Source: Lentzea sp.
GTDB lineage: Bacteria > Actinomycetota > Actinomycetes > Mycobacteriales > Pseudonocardiaceae
Length of the DNA stretch: 11,474 nucleotides
Assembly (NCBI GenBank): GCA_030146905.1
Contig: JASLAV010000677.1
Location: 1-11,474 of the forward strand
Direction: 5' to 3'
Shown: positions 5,302 through 11,474 of the stretch, piece after piece
How positions within the stretch are numbered: position 1 is the stretch's first letter
How the letters are laid out: every line of letters starts with the position of its first letter
Notes under the pieces: generated by a model
What the model was told of the DNA's origin: nothing
Seen by the model: the letters and a program-made list of their open reading frames with translations, nothing else
Databases searched by the model: none
Position numbers and translations under genes: made by a program

Positions 5302-6048
5302 TTGACCGGCAGCGAACGACTGCTCTTCTTCTTCATCGGCTTGGTGACCACGTTCGTGTTCATCCGCATCAGCGTGCGCATGATCAGGGCGAAGGTGCGC
5401 TGGTGGCCGCGCAACGTGGTGCACGGCGACACGCACGTGCACCACGTTGTGTTCGGCACCGTGCTGCTGCTCCTGTCCAGCGTCACCAGCCTGGTCATCC
5501 CGGACAACCTGTACGGCGCCAGGTGCGCGGCCGCGGCGGGGCTCGGGGTGGGCGCGGCGCTGGTGCTGGACGAGTTCGCGCTGATCCTGCACCTGCGGGA
5601 CGTGTACTGGATGAAGGCGGGCCGGCTCTCGGTCGACGCCGTCTTCCTCGCCGTCGGTCTCACCGGGACGTTCCTGCTCGGCGCGCGGCCGCTCGGCTAC
5701 GACGAGGTGCTGCAGCTCAACCCGGACACGACGCCGTCGGACACGTTCACGATGAGGGTGATCACCATCGGTGTGAACCTGTGCTTCGCGATCGTGGCGC
5801 TGCTCAAGGGCAAGATCTGGACGGGGCTGCTCGGCCTGCTGGTGCCGGTCGTGCCCGCCGTCGGAGCGGTGCGGCTGGCCAGGCCTGGCTCACCGTGGGC
5901 GCGCTGGCGCTACCCGGAGGGCTCGCGCAAGCTCGCCCGCGCGTACCGGCGCGAGGCCAGGATCCGGCAGCCGATCATCAAGGCGAAGATCGCCGTGCAG
6001 GAGTTCATCTCGGGACGTCACGACCTGCCGGATCACGACAGGCCGTGA
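5302..6048 (+). CDS. Polytopic membrane protein with HGDTHVHH motif, function unknown
   Basis: This is a 248-residue integral membrane protein starting at TTG (5302). That is the only start before the in-frame TGA at 5284, and it is preceded by GGGGG at about 6 bases. About six hydrophobic segments are visible: near 7-26, 49-66, 73-96, 109-127, 152-169 and 172-191. A conserved-looking polar motif, [12 protein letters not shown] (41-52), sits at the start of the second segment, and [15 protein letters not shown] (89-103) follows the third. The clustered His, Asp and Glu residues at membrane boundaries suggest a metal- or proton-dependent activity, but no family was recognised. The C-terminal 55 residues are basic ([15 protein letters not shown]) and presumably cytoplasmic. 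It follows the amyloid-motif gene by 31 bases. It ends 7 bases before the convergent sugar-binding protein gene, with no room for a separate terminator. Confidence 0.88.
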   Translation: MTGSERLLFFFIGLVTTFVFIRISVRMIRAKVRWWPRNVVHGDTHVHHVVFGTVLLLLSSVTSLVIPDNLYGARCAAAAGLGVGAALVLDEFALILHLRDVYWMKAGRLSVDAVFLAVGLTGTFLLGARPLGYDEVLQLNPDTTPSDTFTMRVITIGVNLCFAIVALLKGKIWTGLLGLLVPVVPAVGAVRLARPGSPWARWRYPEGSRKLARAYRREARIRQPIIKAKIAVQEFISGRHDLPDHDRP

Positions 6049-6055
6049 CGGGGCT

Positions 6056-7159
6056 TCACCCTCCGACGATGTCCTGCGCGGCGCAGGCGGGAGCGACGTC
6101 GCCCGCGCACAGCTCAGCGGCCTTGACGATGCCCTCGGTGGCCAGCGTCCTGACGGTGTCCTTCTTGATCAGCGTCGCGCCGAGCAGCACCGACTTCATG
6201 TCGCGCCGCGCGACGGGGTCCCGCAGGTTGCCGGTGGCGAGGTCGTCGGCACCCTCCAGGTCGCCGCGGGCGACCGCGATGGCCAGCCTGGCGGCGGCCT
6301 CCGCCTCGTCGCGCACCGGCTTGTAGACGGTGATGCACTGGTCGCCGCGCAGCACGGCCCGCAGGCCGTCCACTGTGGCGTCCTGCCCGGTCACGGGCAC
6401 CTTGCCCGCCAGGTTCTTCTTCCTCAGCACCTCGATGACCGCGCCGGCCAGGCCGTCGTTGGCCGCGACCACGCCGTCGACCTTGCCGCCGTTGTCGTTG
6501 AGGATCTGCTCGAACAGCTGACCGCCGAGGTCGGCCCTCCAGCCGTCCACCGGCTGCGACTTCACGAGCTTGAGCGCGCCGCTGTCGTACTTGGGCGCCA
6601 GCCGGGACTTCTGCCCCTGGGTGAAGAGCGTGGCGTTGTGGTCGGTCGGCGCTCCCTCGATCTCGATGATGTTGGCGCCCGGCTTCTCACCGAGGCACCC
6701 CAGCAGGCCGTCGGCCTGGAGCACGCCGACGTTCACGCTGTCGAAACCGACGTGGTACTCCGCCTGACCGCCGAGCGTCACGCGGTCGTAGTCGATGACC
6801 GGGATGTTCGCGGCCTTCGCCTTCTTCTGCACGGCGAGGCCTCCCGCCGCCGACAACGGCGTGATGACCAGAACCTTCACCTTGCGCCGGATCATCTCGT
6901 CGGCGATCTGGGCGAACTTCGACTCTTCGCCATCCGCGTTCTCGATGAACGGTTCGATGTCGGCGTAGTTGAACGCCTGGGTCAACAGCGGGCGATCTTG
7001 CTCCTCCCAGCGCGTGGAGCTCGTCCGGTCGGGAAGGATTACCCCGACGATTGGTTTGGGTCCGCGCGAGGGCAGTGTCGGAGAACCCTCACCTGCGTCA
7101 CCACAGGCAGAGAGGAGAAAGACCAGGCACGCCGACGTTGCCATTACCCGTCTTCGCAT
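6056..7159 (-). CDS. Sugar ABC transporter substrate-binding lipoprotein (XylF-like)
   Basis: A 367-residue periplasmic-binding-protein type 1 family member, closest in pattern to D-xylose-binding XylF and ChvE-type proteins. The signal peptide ends in the lipobox LSAC with Cys19, giving an anchored lipoprotein. Domain landmarks are KPIVGVILPDRTSSTRWEEQ (35-54), VKVLVITPLSAAGG, NIPVIDYDRVTLGG (118-131), the hinge-region VDGVVAANDGLAGAVIEVL, VPVTGQDATVDGLRAV and QCITVYKPVRDEA (274-286). These match the sugar-contact segments of the family. Sugar permease and ATPase genes are absent here, so it is an orphan in this window. No Shine-Dalgarno sequence precedes the ATG at 7159, and a promoter ends 8 bases upstream, so a leaderless mRNA is likely. 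The ligand (pentose or other monosaccharide) is not decided. Confidence 0.9.
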   Translation of the reverse strand: MRRRVMATSACLVFLLSACGDAGEGSPTLPSRGPKPIVGVILPDRTSSTRWEEQDRPLLTQAFNYADIEPFIENADGEESKFAQIADEMIRRKVKVLVITPLSAAGGLAVQKKAKAANIPVIDYDRVTLGGQAEYHVGFDSVNVGVLQADGLLGCLGEKPGANIIEIEGAPTDHNATLFTQGQKSRLAPKYDSGALKLVKSQPVDGWRADLGGQLFEQILNDNGGKVDGVVAANDGLAGAVIEVLRKKNLAGKVPVTGQDATVDGLRAVLRGDQCITVYKPVRDEAEAAARLAIAVARGDLEGADDLATGNLRDPVARRDMKSVLLGATLIKKDTVRTLATEGIVKAAELCAGDVAPACAAQDIVGG

Positions 7160-7167
7160 AAACGCGG

Positions 7168-7196
7168 AGTTCAGCGCTTGAGACTTGTTAAGTCAA
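7168..7196 (-). promoter_or_regulatory. Candidate leaderless promoter of the sugar-binding protein gene
   Basis: On the minus strand, TTGACT (7196-7191) and TGAACT (7173-7168) are separated by 17 bases. Eight bases then lead to the ATG at 7159. The -35 is strong, whereas the -10 lacks the A of TANNNT. The absence of a ribosome-binding site fits leaderless initiation. Confidence 0.4.
7182..7194. promoter_or_regulatory. Candidate operator palindrome in the divergent promoter region
   Basis: GACTT (7182-7186) and AAGTC (7190-7194) are perfect inverted arms around GTT. The site overlaps the -35 of the leftward promoter and the -35 (TTGTTA, 7185-7190) of a possible rightward promoter. A regulator bound here could affect both the sugar-binding protein and the protease. 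The arms are short, so chance is possible. Confidence 0.35.
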
Positions 7197-7212
7197 GATT
7201 TCTTCTTATAAC
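7185..7212 (+). promoter_or_regulatory. Candidate promoter of the subtilase gene
   Basis: TTGTTA (7185-7190) is followed after 16 bases by TATAAC (7207-7212), or after 18 bases by TAACGT (7209-7214). Both are reasonable -10 boxes in an unusually AT-rich stretch for this genome. The resulting leader would be about 150 bases. Between 7215 and 7350 I see only another possible -10 (TACAGT, 7236-7241) without a good -35. Confidence 0.3.
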
Positions 7213-7367
7213 GTCACCCTCCGCTTCCGATCGACTACAGTTCGATTCCGTACGAAAGGCGCTGATGTTTGCCGCATTTTCGTGACAGTGTGTCGGACTT
7301 GGGCGGCAATCGGGGGCCGTCCCATGTCGTTGGATCCAGCCCTGACCGGGTGTGAGGAGACAGCTAG

Positions 7368-9098
7368 GTGAGAACGCGCAGAACCGTGATGGCGGTGGCG
7401 GCAACGGTGTCGCTGATCGCCGCGGGTACTTCGGCGGCGGGGGCGGCGCCGGCCTCGACCGCGGGGCAGCAGAAGGACACGGAGTACACCGTCCTGCTGG
7501 AAAGCCCCGGCAACCGCGACTTCGCGATCGACGCCGTGCACGCGGCGGGCGGCGAGGTCGTTCGTGACAACAACGCCATCGGTCTGCTGACCGTCAAGGC
7601 GCCCGCGACCGGGTTCGTGGAGAAGGTGTCCGCCTCGAACGAGATCGTCGGCGCCGCTCGGTCCAAGCCGATCGGTCACGCGCCGGCGGCGAAGGCCGAG
7701 AAGGCCAAGCGGGACAACGTCGAGAAGGAGAACAAGGCGGAGCGGGCGAACAAGGCCCCTGCCGCGCCGAAGTCGACCGCGGGCATGGACCCGCTGGACG
7801 GCGACCTGTGGGGCCTGAACCTCGTGCGCTCCAACATCGCGCGGGCCAAGCAGGCCGGTGACAAGCGGGTGTACGTCGGCATCCTCGACACCGGTGTGGA
7901 CGGTTCCCACCCGGACATCGCGCCGAACTTCAACAACGAGCTGTCGCGCAACTTCACCGTCGACATCCCGAACGACGCGGACGGTGGCCAGTTCGACGGC
8001 CCGTGCGAGTTCCGCGGTTGCGTCGACCCGGCGAACTGGGACGACGGCGGCCACGGCACGCACGTCGCCGGCACCATCGGCGCCGCGGCCAACGGCTTCG
8101 GCATCTCCGGTGTCGCACCGAACGTGTCGCTGGTGAACATCCGCGGCGGCCAGGACGCGGGCTCGTTCTTCCTGCAGCCCGTCGTCGACGCACTGACCTA
8201 CGGCGCCGACATCGGCCTCGACGTGATCAACATGTCGTTCTACGTCGACCCGTGGTACATGAACTGCGCCAACGACCCCACGGCCTCGGCCGAGGAGCAG
8301 CTGGAGCAGCGCACGATCATCGCGTCCGTCCAGCGCGCGCTGAACTACGCGCACCGCAAGGGCGTCACGCTGATCGGTGCCGGTGGCAACAACCACGAGG
8401 ACCTGGGCAAGCCCCGCACGGACACGATCAGCCCGAACTACCCGCCGGGCCACGCTCGTCCGCGTCCCGTCGACAACGCCACCTGCCTCAACCTGCCGAC
8501 CGAGGGCAACCACGTGATCTCGGTGTCGTCCCTGGGCCCGTCGACCGACAAGGCCGACTACTCGAACTACGGCCTCGAGCAGACCTCGATCTCGGCTCCC
8601 GGTGGCTACTTCCGCGACTACTTCGGCACGCCGTGGTACCGCACCAACGAGAACATGATCCTGTCGACCTACCCGCGCAACGTCGCTCTCGCCGAGGGCG
8701 CGATCGACGAGGCCGGCAACATCACCCCGGACGGCGAGTCCGCGGGTGTGAAGAAGGCCGTGCAGGGCGACAAGGTCGGCTACTACCAGTTCCTGCAGGG
8801 CACCTCGATGGCCGCCCCGCACGCAGCCGGTGTCGCCGCCCTGGTCGTCAGCCAGTACGGCAAGAAGGACAAGGGCCGTCCCGGCCTGACCCTCGACCCC
8901 GACAAGGTCGAGAAGGTGCTCTACAAGACGGCGATCCAGCGCGCCTGCCCCAACCCGCGCACCGTGTCGTACGTCAACGTCGGCCGCACGCCGGAGTTCG
9001 ACGCCACCTGCGAGGGTGACGCGAAGTTCAACGGCTTCTACGGTCACGGCATCGTGGACGCCTACGGCGCCGTAACCCGCGGTGGTCAGTTCCTGTAA
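7368..9098 (+). CDS. Secreted subtilisin-like serine protease (S8 family)
   Basis: This 576-residue preproprotein starts at GTG 7368, with GAGGAG (7354-7359) 8 bases upstream. Residues 1-27 are a signal peptide ending near AAGAA. Residues about 35-100 resemble an inhibitor I9-type propeptide (EYTVLLESPGNRDFAIDAVH). Residues 105-135 form a highly charged Lys/Glu/Ala linker, and the catalytic domain starts near LWGL (147). The catalytic triad is Asp174 in VGILDTGVDGSHPD, His229 in GGHGTHVAG and Ser480 in GTSMAAPHAAG, with oxyanion Asn341 in GAGGNN. Six cysteines (213, 218, 300, 373, 527, 548) in the mature part could form three disulfides. The enzyme should act outside the cell on proteins. The domain carries insertions at roughly 290-375 and 410-470 compared with subtilisin. 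It has its own strong terminator, so it is monocistronic. Confidence 0.97.
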   Translation: MRTRRTVMAVAATVSLIAAGTSAAGAAPASTAGQQKDTEYTVLLESPGNRDFAIDAVHAAGGEVVRDNNAIGLLTVKAPATGFVEKVSASNEIVGAARSKPIGHAPAAKAEKAKRDNVEKENKAERANKAPAAPKSTAGMDPLDGDLWGLNLVRSNIARAKQAGDKRVYVGILDTGVDGSHPDIAPNFNNELSRNFTVDIPNDADGGQFDGPCEFRGCVDPANWDDGGHGTHVAGTIGAAANGFGISGVAPNVSLVNIRGGQDAGSFFLQPVVDALTYGADIGLDVINMSFYVDPWYMNCANDPTASAEEQLEQRTIIASVQRALNYAHRKGVTLIGAGGNNHEDLGKPRTDTISPNYPPGHARPRPVDNATCLNLPTEGNHVISVSSLGPSTDKADYSNYGLEQTSISAPGGYFRDYFGTPWYRTNENMILSTYPRNVALAEGAIDEAGNITPDGESAGVKKAVQGDKVGYYQFLQGTSMAAPHAAGVAALVVSQYGKKDKGRPGLTLDPDKVEKVLYKTAIQRACPNPRTVSYVNVGRTPEFDATCEGDAKFNGFYGHGIVDAYGAVTRGGQFL

Positions 9099-9115
9099 GT
9101 CCCAGTCGGACAGCG

Positions 9116-9153
9116 AAGGGCTCCCGGTCGTCTCGACCGGGAGCCCTTTGTTT
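9116..9153 (+). terminator. Intrinsic terminator of the subtilase gene
   Basis: A perfect 15-bp stem (9116-9130 with 9134-9148) with the three-base loop TCT, followed by a T-rich tract (TTTGTTT, 9147-9153). It starts 18 bases after the stop codon. This is a textbook Rho-independent terminator, and the strongest hairpin in the window. Confidence 0.95.
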
Positions 9154-9204
9154 CGACTAAAGTAGCTCCTCCCCCACACCTTCGTCTGAAACATCCGGCG
9201 CGCC

Positions 9205-9235
9205 TTGACCGTGCCGCAGCGGCATGGTTTCCACT
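9205..9235 (+). promoter_or_regulatory. MerR-type promoter and operator of the merR-like gene
   Basis: TTGACC (9205-9210) and TCCACT (9230-9235) are 19 bases apart, the overlong spacing typical of promoters twisted open by MerR proteins. Inside the spacer lies the dyad TGCCG-CAG-CGGCA (9212-9224). It extends outward with ACC and GGT to 9208-9228 with a single mismatched position. The gene start at 9276 is about 35 bases past the expected start site. Autoregulation by the encoded MerR protein is inferred. Confidence 0.65.
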
Positions 9236-9275
9236 GGACCGCGTCAGGGACGAACGGGAGAACGGGGTACGCGTC

Positions 9276-9992
9276 GTGGGGTGGAGCACCAGCCAGCTGG
9301 CCGATCTGGCCGGCACGACGCTGCGCACGATCCGGCACTACCACGACGTGGGTCTGCTCGCCGAGCCGGAACGCAAGGCCAACGGCTACAAGAGCTACGG
9401 CGTGCCGCACCTCGTGCGGGTGCTGAGGATCAGGCGTCTCACCGATCTCGGGTTGTCCCTCACGCAGATCGCCGAGCTCGGCGACGAGGACGAGCACCCC
9501 CGTGAGGCACTGCGCGCACTCGACACCGAGCTGGCGGCGACGATCGAGCGCCTGCAACGGGTGCGAGCCGAGCTCGCGGTGATCCTGCGGCAGGAGACAC
9601 CCACAGACCTGCCGCCGGACATCGCGGCGACACTCGCGAACACGGACCTGTCACCGCAGGACCGCGCGTTCACCGTCGTGCTGGCCCAGCTGATCCCGCC
9701 GGAGGCGCTGTCCTCGTACGCGGAGTTGCTGAGGACCTACTCGAAGGTGCCCGTGCTCGTCGAGTTCGACGAGCTGCCCGCGGACGCGGACGAGGAGACC
9801 CGCCAGGAGCTGGCGGAGCGCATGCGCGTGCACCCGCACATCCTGGAGATGCGGGCCGCGTTTCCGGACCCGGCCAGCCTGTACGGCGCTTCACCGCACA
9901 GCGAGAAGTTCGTGGCGCAGACGATCGTCAAGACCATCGCGGAGCTCTACAACAGGGCGCAGATCGACGTCCTGGTCCGCATGAACGGCTGA
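9276..9992 (+). CDS. MerR-family transcriptional regulator
   Basis: The protein has 238 residues. The N-terminal winged helix-turn-helix includes STSQLADLAGTTLRTIRHYH (4-23), the wing segment GLLAEPERKANGYKSYG, and helices VLRIRRLTDLGLSLTQIAEL (49-68). A dimerisation coiled coil follows (about 78-106, TELAATIERLQRVRAELAVI). The C-terminal 130 residues are an effector domain of unknown ligand. There are no cysteines, so thiol-based metal or redox sensing is excluded, and a drug- or metabolite-sensing role is more likely. The GTG at 9276 is preceded by GGGG at about 8 bases. The MerR-type promoter upstream suggests autoactivation. The secreted hydrolase gene follows after 53 bases and may be a target or operon partner. 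Confidence 0.93.
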   Translation: MGWSTSQLADLAGTTLRTIRHYHDVGLLAEPERKANGYKSYGVPHLVRVLRIRRLTDLGLSLTQIAELGDEDEHPREALRALDTELAATIERLQRVRAELAVILRQETPTDLPPDIAATLANTDLSPQDRAFTVVLAQLIPPEALSSYAELLRTYSKVPVLVEFDELPADADEETRQELAERMRVHPHILEMRAAFPDPASLYGASPHSEKFVAQTIVKTIAELYNRAQIDVLVRMNG

Positions 9993-10005
9993 CTTTTCAC
10001 CATTT

Positions 10006-10028
10006 CGGCACGCCGACGAGGCGTGCTG
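10006..10028 (+). other. Intergenic hairpin between merR-like gene and hydrolase
   Basis: GCACGCC (10008-10014) and GGCGTGC (10020-10026) form a perfect 7-bp stem around GACGA, extendable with a G-T and a C-G pair. It lies between the regulator's stop (9992) and the hydrolase ATG (10046). There is no T-run. It may be a weak terminator, an attenuator or an operator for the MerR protein. Confidence 0.5.
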
Positions 10029-10045
10029 TCGGGGAGGATTTGCAA

Positions 10046-11474
10046 ATGCGAAAATCGATGTCACTGGCCGCGGTGTTCACCGCCGCGGCGGCACTGGTGG
10101 CACCGGGGGTGTCGTCAGCGGCGCCCACCACCGAGGTGAGCTGGGTGACGTGCCCGGCGGACGTGGCGCTGCCCGGCCTCGAGTGCGGGACGCTCAGCGT
10201 GCCGCTCGACTACCGGAAACCGGAGGGCCGCACGACCGAGGTGATGATCACGCGCCTCGCCGGCAAGAACCCGGAGAAGCGCCGCGGCATCCTGCTGACC
10301 AACCCCGGCGGGCCGGGCGAGGGCCTGACGTTCCCGTTCTTCCTCAAGGCCCTGGGCATGCCGCAGAGCGTGCTGGACGCCTACGACGTGATCGGGATGG
10401 ATCCGCGCGGCATCGGCTACAGCTCGCCGGCCACCTGCGACCTGACCGATGCGCAGATGCTTGCGGGCAGCGTGCCGCCGTACGCCGTGACGCAGGCCGA
10501 CGTGCGCAAGCGGGCCGACGAGGTCAAGACGATCGCACAGCAGTGCCTCAAGTCGTCGACCGCCGATGAGCTGCCGCACAACACGACCGCGAACATCGCC
10601 CGCGACATGGACCGCGTCCGTGCCGCTCTGGGCGAGAAGAAGACGTCGTTCCTCGGCTACTCCTACGGCACGTACCTGGGATCGGTCTACGCCACGCTGT
10701 TCCCGAAGACCAGCGACCGGGTCGTGCTCGACAGCAACCTCCCCAAGGGCGGCTGGGACGTCGAGGGCGGCCGGATGCACGGCCGCGGTGTGGAGGACAC
10801 GTTCCCGGACTTCGCGAAGTGGGCGGCGGCGCACCCCGAGTACGGGCTGGGCACCACGCCGCAGCAGGTGCGCGCCAAGTACTTCGACATCGCCGGGCGC
10901 CTGGACGCGAAGCCGTCCGTCGAGGGCCTCACCGGCCAGCAGTTCCGGATGCTGGTGTTCGGCGGCCTCTACGCCACCGGTGACGCGGCGTTCTCGAAGA
11001 TGGCCGCGCAGTGGAAGGCGCTTGACAACGACCAGCCACTGCCACCCCAGGAGGTACCGGAGATCCCGCGCATGGAAAGCCTGATCTCCGGCCGTCTGCA
11101 CGTGATCTGCGGCGACTCCCAGTGGCCTTCGGCTATCAGCACTTACGAGCGCAACGTGGCCGTGGACCGCGTCCGGCACCCGATGTTCGGTGCGGCCGCG
11201 GCGAACATCTACCCGTGCGCGTTCTGGCCGAAGCCGGTGGAGAAGCAGGTGCTGCCGTCCGAACGCGGACCGCGCAACATCCTCATGGTGCAGAACGAGC
11301 GCGACCCCGCCACGCCGCTCGCTGGCGCCCACTCGACCCGTCGGGCGTTCGGCGACCGGGCCGCGATGATCACCGTCGACCAGGGCGGGCACGGCACGTA
11401 CCTGATCGGCAAGAACAAGTGCGCCAACGACAAGGTGACGGCGTACCTGCTCGACGGGAAGCGTCCTGACGACA
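10046..11474 (+). CDS. Secreted alpha/beta-hydrolase, tripeptidyl aminopeptidase (TAP) family, 3' truncated by window
   Basis: Translation from the ATG at 10046 (GGGGAGG at 10031-10037 just upstream) gives 476 residues and runs open off the window. Residues 1-26 are a signal peptide (LAAVFTAAAALVAPGVSSAA). The core has the oxyanion segment NPGGPG (86-91), DVIGMDPRGIGYS (114-126) and the nucleophile elbow GYSYGT with Ser206. Triad partners are predicted at Asp420 (NERDPATP) and His449 (QGGHGTY), in the C-terminal TAP-like region (PF08386). Related Streptomyces enzymes (Tap, SlpD/SlpE) release tripeptides from extracellular peptides, but a peptide substrate here is inferred from family only. 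The window ends at LLDGKRPDD, typically close to the C-terminus, so probably only a few residues are missing. It is downstream of the MerR-like regulator and near the subtilase. Confidence 0.93.
   Translation, partial: MRKSMSLAAVFTAAAALVAPGVSSAAPTTEVSWVTCPADVALPGLECGTLSVPLDYRKPEGRTTEVMITRLAGKNPEKRRGILLTNPGGPGEGLTFPFFLKALGMPQSVLDAYDVIGMDPRGIGYSSPATCDLTDAQMLAGSVPPYAVTQADVRKRADEVKTIAQQCLKSSTADELPHNTTANIARDMDRVRAALGEKKTSFLGYSYGTYLGSVYATLFPKTSDRVVLDSNLPKGGWDVEGGRMHGRGVEDTFPDFAKWAAAHPEYGLGTTPQQVRAKYFDIAGRLDAKPSVEGLTGQQFRMLVFGGLYATGDAAFSKMAAQWKALDNDQPLPPQEVPEIPRMESLISGRLHVICGDSQWPSAISTYERNVAVDRVRHPMFGAAAANIYPCAFWPKPVEKQVLPSERGPRNILMVQNERDPATPLAGAHSTRRAFGDRAAMITVDQGGHGTYLIGKNKCANDKVTAYLLDGKRPDD

Noticed and set aside
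7241..7256. TTCG-N8-CGAA inverted repeat in the protease leader region.
   Set aside because: Four-base arms with a wide gap are expected by chance in this composition, and no promoter is aligned with it.
7368..7450. Possible Tat signal in the subtilase (TRRTVMA).
   Set aside because: The twin arginines lack the consensus hydrophobic and Lys positions. An ordinary Sec-type signal peptide explains the sequence.
7206..9557. A 783-codon open frame on the minus strand opposite the subtilase gene.
   Set aside because: It lies antisense to a clear S8 protease with intact catalytic motifs. Its translation is a low-complexity Val/Arg/Gly/Asp mixture with no domain, and it crosses a strong terminator. 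It is a GC-driven shadow frame.
10115..11392. A 425-codon open frame on the minus strand opposite the hydrolase.
   Set aside because: The plus frame gives a full alpha/beta-hydrolase with signal peptide and triad. The antisense product is Arg/His/Val-rich noise.
1..11474. CRISPR arrays, tRNA or rRNA genes, insertion sequences, integrases and attachment sites.
   Set aside because: None was found: no regularly spaced repeats, no transposase or recombinase motifs, and no tRNA-like cloverleaf was recognised by eye.

Overview
The window comes from a high-GC Gram-positive actinomycete. GC is very high at third codon positions, GTG and TTG starts are common, several genes lack a Shine-Dalgarno sequence, and the protein families are typical of filamentous actinobacteria. 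The mix resembles Pseudonocardiales (Lentzea, Saccharothrix or Amycolatopsis type), but that placement is inference. No phage, transposase, CRISPR, rRNA or tRNA is visible, and no gap between genes exceeds about 240 bases. This looks like ordinary chromosome.

Bases 1-1353: the 3' end of an unrecognised gene (+), a TetR-family regulator (-), and a divergent SnoaL-like/NTF2-fold protein (+). The short TetR/SnoaL intergenic region carries a perfect 15-bp palindrome that is very probably the TetR operator.

Bases 1350-4526: a tightly coupled four-gene operon on the minus strand. In transcription order it encodes a polar amino acid-binding lipoprotein, two ABC permeases and a class 3 (Rhizobium etli-type) L-asparaginase. 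Neighbouring genes overlap, and a leaderless promoter is proposed. The layout suggests import of an acidic or amide amino acid, plausibly asparagine, followed by deamidation. The ABC ATPase is not present.

Bases 4533-6048: a CspA-type cold-shock gene (-) with a terminator hairpin and a long 5' leader. Divergent from it is a two-gene (+) operon. Its first gene encodes a 72-residue protein with a C-terminal motif resembling bacterial amyloid-signalling (RHIM-related) sequences. Its second encodes a polytopic membrane protein with a His-rich HGDTHVHH motif. This pair is the most novel-looking part of the window.

Bases 6056-9153: an orphan sugar-binding (XylF-like) lipoprotein (-), a 208-bp divergent regulatory region with a palindrome lying over opposing candidate -35 elements, and a secreted S8 subtilisin-like protease (+) ending in a textbook intrinsic terminator.

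Bases 9205-11474: a MerR-family regulator (+) with a MerR-style promoter (about 19-bp spacer, dyad inside it). A secreted alpha/beta-hydrolase of the tripeptidyl aminopeptidase (TAP) family follows and runs off the window end. With the subtilase it makes a small cluster of extracellular proteolysis genes.
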